Source: JANXXV01 sp038230275 (lineage in GTDB: Bacteria > Acidobacteriota > Terriglobia > Bryobacterales > Bryobacteraceae). Taken from it: a DNA stretch of 34,304 nucleotides. The stretch spans positions 1 to 34,304 of the forward strand of contig JBBRNO010000061.1 in the NCBI GenBank assembly GCA_038230275.1, given 5' to 3'. Position 1 is the stretch's first letter; every line of letters begins with the position of its first letter. The translations under genes were made by a program, and so were the position numbers. The notes under the pieces are model-generated. The model saw only the letters and a list, made by a program, of their open reading frames with translations, searched no databases and was not told the DNA's origin. Positions 14,833-21,450 of the stretch are shown here, piece by piece.

Positions 14833-15832
14833 GTAGCGGAATGTTTTTTTTTACGATAGCCGCGCCTTCGGCGGCGAGCAGTTGACGAAGCGATTCCGAT
14901 TGCATCACTCGAACTTTGGAACCCCAGGCCAGTAACCAAGGCAGAATCTGAGCTTCGAAGCGGACCGCTGGCGTAGTGTCCGCGAATTGGGTGGACACTA
15001 CCGGAAACCGCTCCTTTACAGTCGCGGCTCGGAAACTAGTGTTGCCGCAACAAGTTCGAGACTGAGCCGCGCGCGTGAGCACGCTGTTTCTTGTGTCCAG
15101 TTATTTGTCGGACAGTACGCTAGCGTGACCAACAGGCCGCAGGCAGTACCTTCCATTGCGGTGGGGTAGAACCCAGGGCGCGGTATCGGGGTCGAAGAGG
15201 GCGCGCACCGTAGTGGTTCGCTGCTCTACTTCCGCCGGCTTTCTGCTGAAATCGGACGGGCGGACAAACTCCTTTGAGAGCACTTCCAGACCGGTGATCC
15301 GGTCCAGGCGAAAGTGACGGATGTTTTGCCGCAGGTGGCAATGCGCGGTCAAATACCAGGCTGTTCCCGCGTGCATCAAACCGTAGGGATCGGCCTCGCG
15401 CGTGTTCCTCTGGCTGGTTTCCCCCCCGTAGCGTAACGTGTGTGATAGCGGAATCGAATGGTCTTACGGTCTAAGATGGCGCCGCGAATTTCCCGCAGCC
15501 GTTCGGCAGTTCCGTTTTGGCAAACAACGTCGTAGTTGACTAGGTGGATGCTCTCTTTCAGGAGCTTGCCTTCGTCCCGGAGCTTGTTTGAGAAGACCGC
15601 CTCTATCTTGCCGGCGTCGAAGTGCGTTGCGGCGAGTCCACTGCCAAACAGGAGCATGGTTGCCTCTTCCCCGGTGAAGGGGAACGGTGGCAGGAAGTAA
15701 CCCTCCATTAGCGAGTAGCCCTGGCCCGGTTGAGCGGCAATGGGCACACCGGTTTCCGAGAGTGCCTGGATGTCGCGGTAGATTTCGTTGCAGTTCCAGT
15801 AGCAGGCCTAACAGCCGGTCCGTGCGGTTCAC
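14825..15832 (-). pseudogene. WYL-domain (YafY-type) transcriptional regulator, inactivated
   Basis: Relic of a DeoR/YafY-type regulator: N-terminal HTH, WYL ligand-binding domain and WCX tail. Reading along the minus strand, GTG at 15832 gives NRTDRLLGLLLELQR. About 20 residues of the HTH are then missing and the frame changes before IYRDIQALSETGVPIAAQPGQGYSL. The WYL region continues (LMEGYFLPPFPFTGEEATMLL ... IRFRYHTRY) to a run of seven G on this strand (plus 15421-15427), where one missing base breaks the frame. The other frame resumes as ETSQRNTREADPYGLMHAGTAWYL. A TAA at 15103-15101 lies inside a 143-bp inserted element, after which the C-terminal piece (AVRFEAQILPWLLAWGSKVRV) ends at 14825. 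At least three independent lesions make function very unlikely. It starts 5 bp after the S9 peptidase stop. Confidence 0.85.
14974..15116. mobile_element. 143-bp palindromic MITE-like element
   Basis: The segment is symmetric. The left hairpin is TAGTGTCC (14974-14981), 11-nt loop, GGACACTA (14993-15000). The right hairpin is TGTCC (15094-15098), also an 11-nt loop, GGACA (15110-15114). Between them are an inner stem CGCGGCTC (15023-15030) with GAGCCGCG (15064-15071) and an apex TGTTGC-C-GCAACA (15040-15052). The two ends are imperfect inverted copies of each other (AGTGTCCG against ACTGTCCG, both followed by TGGACAC). It interrupts the WYL gene at a point where the family shows no such sequence. 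It encodes nothing. It could be a MITE or a pair of IS end remnants. I see no clear target duplication. Confidence 0.6.
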
Positions 15833-15837
15833 GATTT

Positions 15838-17760
15838 CTACTTCATGTACAGGCGGAACCACTCTATGGTGCGCCGCATCCGGTCCAGCGTGTGTTCCTG
15901 CTTGTCAAAGTGATGACCTTCGCCGTCATAAACCACCAGTTGGGTGGGCACGTTCAGGGCTTTCAGCGCATGCCAGAATTCAAACGACTGCGGCGCCGGG
16001 CATTCCGAATCGCGCTCGCCCACCAGCATCAGGGTCGGGGTCTTCACGTTCTTGATGAATTCGATGGGGGAACTTTTGGCATAGACGGCCGGATCGTCAT
16101 AGACCGACGCTCCAAAGAAGGGCTTCATCCATTGGTCAATGTTGTTCTGGCCGGTGTAGCTCTTCCAATTTGAGATACCTGCTCCGGCCACCGCCGCGCT
16201 GAAACGGTTGGTCTGTGTTACGGCCCACATCGTCATGTAGCCGCCATAACTCCAGCCAGTGATGCCTACCCGCTTCTCGTCTATGGGGAAGTTTCTCAGC
16301 ACTTCATCCAAACCGGCCATGATGTCACGGAGGTCGCCGCCACCGAAGTCTTTTTCATTGCCTCGGGTGAAGGCTTCGCCCTGGCCGTAACTGCCGCGGG
16401 GGTTCGGCATCAGCACGAAGAATCCTTCAGCGGAAAGCAGGCTGTAGTCCCCGGCGTCCGGCCAGGCGGGGCGCTTTGACGACGAAGGTCCACCGTGGGG
16501 CACCACGATCAGTGGGTAACGTTTCCGCGCATCATAGTTAACCGGGTAAAGTAACCAGCCCTGCACCGGATGGTTATCGTTCATCCACTGCAGGCTTTTC
16601 GCTTCGCCCCACGTTCTTTTGCGTTTCCGATTCCGATCGGTGACGGGCTTCCCGGCGCCAATTGGGCCAGACCAGACTTCCGGAGGATTGTCCCAGGAGC
16701 TGCGAATCATGGCCGAGGATTTGCCATCCGCTGAAAGCGAAAGTGGAGAGTCGTCGCCCGCCTTAATGGTTTCCGCGGCCTTCCATTGTGTTTCAATCTG
16801 GCCGGAAGCGATGTCGAGAGTTGCAATGGCTGAGCCGCCGTTCAGCGCTGCCGTGAAGACGATGCGTTTGGACGAGGGAAGCCATTCCAGACCGCTGGCC
16901 GATAGAACCATTCCCGGTGTGAGATTTGTCGCTTTACCGGCATTGGGCTGAATGCTGTAGATCTCGCCGCCAACCACACCGGCATCGCTCATCAGTCCGC
17001 CGATGAAGGCGATGGAGTGGCCGTCCGGGGACCAGCGTGGAACAGCGATCTGCATTCCGGGTTCCAGGATGACAGTAGCTTTTGCCGATTTGGGTTCGAT
17101 GGTACAAAGTTGCGCGATGAACCAGTTATTGTCACCGGAACCCTTAGCCGCTATGGCGGCGAATTGCTTGCTGTCCGGGGACCAGTCGTACTCGTACACG
17201 TAAAGATCCTCCGGCGAGGCCATCGTCATCTTGCCGCTAGCCGGGTCAAGCAGCGCAATCCGCTGTTCGTCAATCTTTCCCCCGATCACGCCCACTTCCC
17301 GCGCCGCCGGAGCCAACGCTCCGCCGTCCTTGACGGCGTTTTCGGTGTAGAGAACCGCTAGCTGCGAGCAGTCGGGCGACCAGCGCGGAGCCGTGACGAA
17401 CCCCTTCAAATTCGAGACTCGCCTGACCGCGGAGGAACCGGCCACGACGAAAACATTGAGCTGCCCTTTTGATTGCGCATCCGAGAGAAAGGCGATGCGC
17501 TTACTGTCCGAGCACCAGGCGATTTCCGGTTCGTTGGCGGCGCCTTTTCCAGCCGTGATGCGTGTGGCGCCGACGTAGATCGCTGTCGATTTTGGGCCGA
17601 GTTCTTCCACCCAGGCTACCCGGTTGCCATCCGGCGAAATTACTGTCCGTTTGATGTTTCGCACCGCGCTGGCTTCCGTCAGAAGGTTTTCCAGCGATTG
17701 GGCGCTTCCAGCAGTTGCAAACGCAGCGGCAAGGGCGAAAAGCACGTGTGGACTTTTCAT
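15838..17760 (-). CDS. Secreted S9 family (prolyl-oligopeptidase-like) peptidase
   Basis: Serine peptidase of the S9 (acylaminoacyl-peptidase/DPP-IV-like) type, 640 residues. A signal peptide (HVLFALAAAFATAGSAQS) leads into a beta-propeller with WD/TolB-like repeats (ISPDGNRVAW, WSPDCSQLAV, WSPDSKQFAA, WSPDGHSIAF; about 40-380). A C-terminal alpha/beta-hydrolase domain follows. The triad is complete: S504 in GWSYGGYM, D584 in LVGERDSECP and H616 in DGEGHHFD. It probably degrades short peptides in the periplasm or outside the cell. It lies 31 bp downstream of a small secreted-protein ORF on the same strand, and may share its promoter. Confidence 0.92.
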   Translation of the reverse strand: MKSPHVLFALAAAFATAGSAQSLENLLTEASAVRNIKRTVISPDGNRVAWVEELGPKSTAIYVGATRITAGKGAANEPEIAWCSDSKRIAFLSDAQSKGQLNVFVVAGSSAVRRVSNLKGFVTAPRWSPDCSQLAVLYTENAVKDGGALAPAAREVGVIGGKIDEQRIALLDPASGKMTMASPEDLYVYEYDWSPDSKQFAAIAAKGSGDNNWFIAQLCTIEPKSAKATVILEPGMQIAVPRWSPDGHSIAFIGGLMSDAGVVGGEIYSIQPNAGKATNLTPGMVLSASGLEWLPSSKRIVFTAALNGGSAIATLDIASGQIETQWKAAETIKAGDDSPLSLSADGKSSAMIRSSWDNPPEVWSGPIGAGKPVTDRNRKRKRTWGEAKSLQWMNDNHPVQGWLLYPVNYDARKRYPLIVVPHGGPSSSKRPAWPDAGDYSLLSAEGFFVLMPNPRGSYGQGEAFTRGNEKDFGGGDLRDIMAGLDEVLRNFPIDEKRVGITGWSYGGYMTMWAVTQTNRFSAAVAGAGISNWKSYTGQNNIDQWMKPFFGASVYDDPAVYAKSSPIEFIKNVKTPTLMLVGERDSECPAPQSFEFWHALKALNVPTQLVVYDGEGHHFDKQEHTLDRMRRTIEWFRLYMK

Positions 17761-17791
17761 GATCTATGGTAGGAACCTGAGATTCTCCGAA

Positions 17792-18022
17792 CTACTGTGT
17801 CGTTGATGGTTGTTTCCGAACTAGTGACGTAGTCACGGGTTCCTCTCGAGTTGAACTCGATTCACATGCGGAGGAAACGCCGCTGATGCCAAGCCCGCGC
17901 GCATTGGTCAGCGTGGCAACCACCGTCAGGGTGATCAGTGGCTGGGCCGTGGAATGCCCTACGCCAAAGCAGACGCAGAGCAGAATTAGCTGCCAGAAAA
18001 CGGTTGTGTACCGGTTGGTCAC
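17792..18022 (-). CDS. Small secreted protein, unknown
   Basis: A 76-residue ORF with better start signals than most genes here: GGAGG, 5-nt spacer, GTG start at 18022, and a TATAAT 31-36 nt upstream of the start. The N-terminus FWQLILLCVCFGVGHSTAQP is a plausible signal peptide. The rest (LITLTVVATLTNARGLGISGVSS, then a Ser/Thr-rich tail) matches nothing I know. It could be a true small exported protein, a leader ORF for the S9 peptidase 31 bp downstream, or the 5' end of a longer gene whose remainder was lost. The tail looks low in coding character. Confidence 0.4.
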   Translation of the reverse strand: MTNRYTTVFWQLILLCVCFGVGHSTAQPLITLTVVATLTNARGLGISGVSSACESSSTREEPVTTSLVRKQPSTTQ

Positions 18023-18053
18023 GTGCGCCTCCGAATCAAATATCGAACTGAGT

Positions 18054-18059
18054 GATTAT
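18054..18059 (-). promoter_or_regulatory. Candidate -10 element for the small ORF and S9 peptidase
   Basis: A perfect TATAAT on the minus strand, preceded directly by TG, lies 31 nt before the GTG start at 18022. No good -35 hexamer is seen at 16-18 bp. The remaining stretch to the STAS gene at 18213 (about 150 bp) holds a TTGACA at 18132 on the plus strand without a matching -10, and nothing else I can support. Confidence 0.4.
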
Positions 18060-18212
18060 ACAGTTTACCGGACAACGCCATGACGTGAATTCGGGCTGTC
18101 GATTCGCCATCCCCATAGCAATCATCAGGCATTGACAACTTGGCCCTGCTATGTCAACCTCGATCTTTCACCCTAAAATTAAATTGAAGATGTCTATTTG
18201 GAGGCAGCACCG

Positions 18213-18575
18213 ATGAGTTTAAGTGTTAAGACCCGCCAAAGCAGTGGCGTATCTATTGTCGATTTGGAAGGACGAATCACCCTGGGAGAGCCGACCGCGC
18301 TGCTGCGGAATACGGTTAAGAACGTTCTGGCGGAAGGACACAAGAACATTCTTCTGAACCTTGGACAGGTTTCCTATATCGATAGCGCGGGGCTGGGCGA
18401 GTTGGTGGGGTGCAGTTCCACGGTGAGCCATGCGGGTGGACGTTTGAAGCTAATGCAGCTGCAGAAGAAGATTTCCGATCTGATGCAAATCACGAAGCTG
18501 CACACGGTTTTTGAAGTGATTGACGACGAAGCCAAGGCGATTTCCTCGTTCGCCGCGGCGGGTGGCACGGCCTAA
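18213..18575 (+). CDS. STAS-domain anti-sigma-factor antagonist (SpoIIAA/RsbV-like)
   Basis: Single STAS domain, 120 residues, of the SpoIIAA/RsbV type. Such proteins bind and sequester an anti-sigma factor when unphosphorylated. The phosphorylation motif is intact: VSYIDSAGLGELV with S58. GGAGG at 18200-18204, 8 nt before the ATG at 18213, fixes the start; the in-frame ATG at 18198 precedes it. The next gene encodes a PP2C phosphatase that could dephosphorylate S58. The cognate kinase (RsbW/SpoIIAB) and sigma factor are not in the window. Confidence 0.9.
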   Translation: MSLSVKTRQSSGVSIVDLEGRITLGEPTALLRNTVKNVLAEGHKNILLNLGQVSYIDSAGLGELVGCSSTVSHAGGRLKLMQLQKKISDLMQITKLHTVFEVIDDEAKAISSFAAAGGTA

Positions 18576-18586
18576 ACTTGCGGCCT

Positions 18587-18605
18587 GGCGGAGGAATTCT
18601 CCGCC
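18587..18605 (+). promoter_or_regulatory. Hairpin covering the Shine-Dalgarno-like sequence before the phosphatase
   Basis: A perfect 7-bp inverted repeat (GGCGGAG at 18587-18593, CTCCGCC at 18599-18605) with a GAATT loop ends 5 nt before the ATG at 18611. The only purine-rich ribosome binding sequence (GGAGGA) lies in its stem and loop. In mRNA it could limit initiation of the phosphatase gene relative to the antagonist gene. Confidence 0.4.
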
Positions 18606-18610
18606 CTACC

Positions 18611-20314
18611 ATGACTGCTAACGAACTCCTTATTTCTGGTCCGGATGGCCACGCGCGGACCGTTCCATTGAGCGCAGGTAAACTCTCTCTGGGACGGTCC
18701 AGCACGAACGAGCTTTGCTATCCCGACGATTCCGGACTTTCCAGGCAACATCTGGTTTTCGAACTGGCAGGCGACGCGTTGGTGGTGCGTGACCTTGATA
18801 GCAAGAATGGCACGCAGGTCAACGGCGTGCGAATCAAGGGAACACACGTTCTGCAGGCTGGCGACCGGGTGACCGCCGGGCATCTCACCATTCAACAGAA
18901 ATCGAATGAACCGCCGTCCACGATGCAGACGGTGTTCTTCGTCGCCGAGGCGGCCTCTCCTGTTTCCACCACCGTGGAAACCAGTCTGGAAGGCGTGCTG
19001 GGTTCCGAGAAGGGATCTGCCGGCGCTGCCGCGCTCACCGGGCTGAATTCGATCCAAGCGCTAATCCGGGCGGGCCAGGAACTCTCCAGTCACCGTCCGC
19101 TTTCTGAACTGTTCCCATTGATTTTGGACCTTTCCATATCCGCCGTAGGAGCGACCCGCGGGCTGTTGATGATTCTGGAAAAAGACGAATTGGTGGTGCA
19201 ATGCGCGCATGGCAGCGACTTTCAGATTAGCCGCGCGGTGCGGGATCGCGTAATTAAGGAAAAGGCTTCGCTGCTGGTCCAGGATGCACAGTTCGACGCG
19301 GCGCTGGCGGGCAGGCAGAGCATTGTCATGCAGGGAATGCGCAGCATTCTGGCGGTTCCGCTGCAAACGCGCGATCGCGTGATCGGACTGATTTATGTGG
19401 ACACCCAGAATCTGATCCGTCCCTTTACGCAGGAAGATTTGAACCTGCTGACGGTGATGGCCAATGTGGCGGCCATCCGGATTGAACAGGCGCGTTTGGC
19501 TGAGGTGGAACAGAACGAAAAGATTTTCGCGCGCGAACTGTCGCAGGCGGCAGAGATTCAGCGCGGGCTGCTGCCGGCCAATTCGCCAAAAATTGCGGGT
19601 GTCGATTTGGATGGCCGTAACTTTCCCTGCCATGGCGTGGGCGGCGACTACTACGATTATTTCCCTTACCCGGACGGGCGGATCGGTCTGGTGGTGGCCG
19701 ATGTAGCCGGCAAGGGCATGCCCGCGGCAATGATGATGTCTAACATGCAGGCGCACATGCAGGTTTACACTGAAACGTTCCGGGAGCCGGCTGAGGTGGT
19801 AGCGCGATTGAACAAGAGCCTGGCTGCGCGCTGCCCTGGGAACCGGTTCATCACTTTCTTTCTGGGCTTGCTGGACCCGCTGACCGGTGAGATGACCTAC
19901 TGCAACGCCGGCCATAACCCGCCGATCCTGGTGCGGAAGAACGGGACGGCCGAGCAGTTGGCGGGAGGTGGAATGATTCTTGGCATCTTCGGCGGCGCCG
20001 AATACGAGAACCAGACCATCAAGCTGGAGGAAGGCGATCTGCTCGCCCTGTTTAGCGATGGCATCACCGAGGCTTGCCAGCCGAATCTGGAAGAAGAATT
20101 TGGTGAGGAACGTTTGACGGAATTACTCGTGGCCAATCTGGCGTCCTCCTCTACGATTGTGATTGAGAAGGTGATGGAGAAGTTGAATGCCTGGGGCGCC
20201 GGGGAGTCTTTTGCCGACGATGTCACAATTGTGGTCGTGCGCCGGACGGCCGGGGGCGAAGCGTTTACCGGGAACGAGACGTTCGGCGGCGAACGGCCGC
20301 TCGTCTTGATTTAA
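18611..20314 (+). CDS. FHA-GAF-PP2C phosphatase (RsbU/SpoIIE-like)
   Basis: Regulatory serine phosphatase of 567 residues with three parts. The FHA domain (about 1-97) has LGRSSTNELC (G28, R29), SRQH (44-47) and SKNGT (64-68), and would bind a phosphothreonine partner. The GAF sensor domain spans about 150-300 (GATRGLLMILEKD ... VPLQTRDRVIGLIYVDT). The PP2C/SpoIIE domain spans about 330-560 with D346 (GVGGDYYDY), D364 (VADVAGKG), LFSDGITEA and D536-D537 (ADDVTIVV). It probably dephosphorylates the STAS protein encoded 35 bp upstream, activating a sigma factor by partner switching. A TTG at 18578 is in frame, but ATG at 18611 starts the FHA domain properly. The ligand of the GAF domain is unknown. 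Confidence 0.92.
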   Translation: MTANELLISGPDGHARTVPLSAGKLSLGRSSTNELCYPDDSGLSRQHLVFELAGDALVVRDLDSKNGTQVNGVRIKGTHVLQAGDRVTAGHLTIQQKSNEPPSTMQTVFFVAEAASPVSTTVETSLEGVLGSEKGSAGAAALTGLNSIQALIRAGQELSSHRPLSELFPLILDLSISAVGATRGLLMILEKDELVVQCAHGSDFQISRAVRDRVIKEKASLLVQDAQFDAALAGRQSIVMQGMRSILAVPLQTRDRVIGLIYVDTQNLIRPFTQEDLNLLTVMANVAAIRIEQARLAEVEQNEKIFARELSQAAEIQRGLLPANSPKIAGVDLDGRNFPCHGVGGDYYDYFPYPDGRIGLVVADVAGKGMPAAMMMSNMQAHMQVYTETFREPAEVVARLNKSLAARCPGNRFITFFLGLLDPLTGEMTYCNAGHNPPILVRKNGTAEQLAGGGMILGIFGGAEYENQTIKLEEGDLLALFSDGITEACQPNLEEEFGEERLTELLVANLASSSTIVIEKVMEKLNAWGAGESFADDVTIVVVRRTAGGEAFTGNETFGGERPLVLI

Positions 20315-20492
20315 GAATTTATCTCCGTGAACGGTGCGGTCGGCGCCAGCACGCAGGGCGGCTAGACTTACAGCGTCACGGGTCGCCGCTATAGGCCATT
20401 CCGGGCATCAATTCAATAGCGGTTTACCAACAGCCATCGTCTTCTTGCCCTACGACTATGGGAGCACTTCCGCTGTTACCTCCACGTGGTGA

Positions 20493-20506
20493 TATACCAT
20501 GGTATA
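20493..20506. promoter_or_regulatory. vapBC operator palindrome overlapping a -10 element
   Basis: TATACCATGGTATA is a perfect 14-bp palindrome 18 bp before the vapB ATG. A -10-like TATAGA (20503-20508) overlaps its right arm. VapB-type antitoxins bind such palindromes to repress their own operon. The rest of the 210-bp gap between the phosphatase and vapB (20315-20524) holds nothing else I can support. Confidence 0.65.
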
Positions 20507-20524
20507 GATCAGTCTGGGATTCCC

Positions 20525-20770
20525 ATGCCGCGCACTGCCAAACTCTTCCGCAATGGCCGCAGTCAGGCCGTCCGTTTACCTTCCGAGTTCCGGTTTGAAG
20601 GAACCGAGGTGTTTATCCAAAAAGATCCAGCCACGGGAAATGTCATCCTGTCACGCGGGCCGCATTCAACGTGGCAAAGTTTCTTTAAACTGCGGGACCA
20701 AGTGGAGGTGCCGGACGATTTCATGGCCGACCGGGGAGATGGACCACCGCAAAAACGGGAACTCTTCTGA
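20525..20770 (+). CDS. vapB: VapB-type antitoxin (AbrB/MazE-like fold)
   Basis: Antitoxin of 81 residues. The N-terminal half (MPRTAKLFRNGRSQAVRLP, then FRFEGTEVFIQKD) is the swapped-hairpin AbrB/MazE DNA-binding domain of VapB proteins. The C-terminal half (TWQSFFKLRDQVEVPDDFMADR) should wrap the toxin and block its active site. The frame is open back to 20486, but that start lies in the operator; ATG at 20525 gives the standard N-terminus. The stop codon overlaps the toxin start by one base (TGATG), as is usual in such pairs. Confidence 0.9.
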   Translation: MPRTAKLFRNGRSQAVRLPSEFRFEGTEVFIQKDPATGNVILSRGPHSTWQSFFKLRDQVEVPDDFMADRGDGPPQKRELF

Positions 20771-21180
20771 TGGCGGTCGAGCACCTTCTGGATACCAACA
20801 TCGCAAGCTACGTCATCAAGGGAAATGTTCCATCGGTGGACCGGCGATTGGCCAAAATTCCGATTGCGGACGTCTTCATCTCTTCTGTAACCGAGGCCGA
20901 ACTAAGGTACGGCTTGGCCCGCCGGCCGGATGCTTCGCGGCTGCAAGCCTTGGTGGAAGAATTCTTACTCACCGTCACGATTCTGCCCTGGGATTCAGAA
21001 GCCGCGAAACAATACGGCTCGCTCCGCGCGGCGCTCGAACGCGAAGGTTTACCCTTGGCGAATTTGGACATGATGATCGGTGCACACGCGCTCGCGATTG
21101 GAGCGATTCTCGTGACGAATGACCGAGCCTTTGCCAGGATCAAGAACTTGAAGCTGGCGGATTGGACTAAAAGCAAATAG
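20770..21180 (+). CDS. vapC: VapC-type PIN-domain ribonuclease toxin
   Basis: PIN-domain endoribonuclease, 136 residues. Known VapC toxins cut tRNA or rRNA and stop growth. The acidic metal-binding residues are all present: D8 (LLDTNI), E44 (TEAELRYG), D100 (NLDMMIGAHA) and D118 (VTNDRAF). The pair looks intact, so it is probably functional. It sits between a sigma-regulatory pair and the valS operon. No integrase or attachment site is near. The RNA target cannot be read from sequence. Confidence 0.92.
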   Translation: MAVEHLLDTNIASYVIKGNVPSVDRRLAKIPIADVFISSVTEAELRYGLARRPDASRLQALVEEFLLTVTILPWDSEAAKQYGSLRAALEREGLPLANLDMMIGAHALAIGAILVTNDRAFARIKNLKLADWTKSK

Positions 21181-21197
21181 CCGCTCGATCCTACGCC

Positions 21198-21353
21198 TCA
21201 CAGCTCCGGCAGCCTCTGGGTCCGGTGCAAATCCCACCGGATAAAAGTTCCAGCCGCGCCGTTACGAGTGACGCGGGTATTCTGGCCGATCAGGTCCATT
21301 TCCACAGTCCTCTCGAGTTGGAATTCTTCGACGGAAAGCGCGCGTACCATCAT
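21198..21353 (-). CDS. Possible 51-residue ORF, unknown
   Basis: A minus-strand frame from ATG 21353 to TGA 21198 reads MMVRALSVEEFQLERTVEMD and continues through LIGQNTRVTRNGAAGTFIRW to LHRTQRLPEL. Codon third positions are mostly G or C, as in neighbouring genes, and the composition looks protein-like. There is no Shine-Dalgarno sequence and no recognisable family. It could be the 3' end of a decayed gene. It occupies most of the 270-bp gap between vapC and valS and points away from valS. Confidence 0.3.
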   Translation of the reverse strand: MMVRALSVEEFQLERTVEMDLIGQNTRVTRNGAAGTFIRWDLHRTQRLPEL

Positions 21354-21363
21354 TCGGGAAAGA

Positions 21364-21445
21364 GCGGGCTTCCCCAGATCAGGGACACGCCCGCCGTCCC
21401 GACACCCAAGCTATCAGAAGTTTTCCGAAATGATAAAATTATAGA
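21364..21445 (+). promoter_or_regulatory. valS operon promoter region: hairpin and -10-like element
   Basis: TATAGA at 21440-21445 ends 5 nt before the valS ATG, and TAAAAT lies at 21434-21439. No Shine-Dalgarno sequence is present, so the operon may be leaderless. A stem GCGGGC (21364-21369) with GCCCGC (21389-21394), holding an inner TCCC/GGGA pair, lies upstream. I see no T-box consensus, and there is no room for a T-box leader if the -10 is correct. Confidence 0.35.
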
Positions 21446-21450
21446 TTCCC

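Noticed and set aside
17841..17853. Thirteen-base sequence TCCTCTCGAGTTG shared with 21308-21320
   Set aside because: The match stops after 13 bases, is in different frames of the two small ORFs, and no further similarity surrounds it. Probably chance.
18132..18137. TTGACA as -35 of the STAS gene
   Set aside because: No acceptable -10 lies 16-18 bp downstream. The nearest TAAAAT is 36 bp away.
21181..21450. T-box or other tRNA-sensing leader upstream of valS
   Set aside because: No T-box consensus sequence is present, and the candidate -10 lies 5 nt from the ATG, which leaves no leader.
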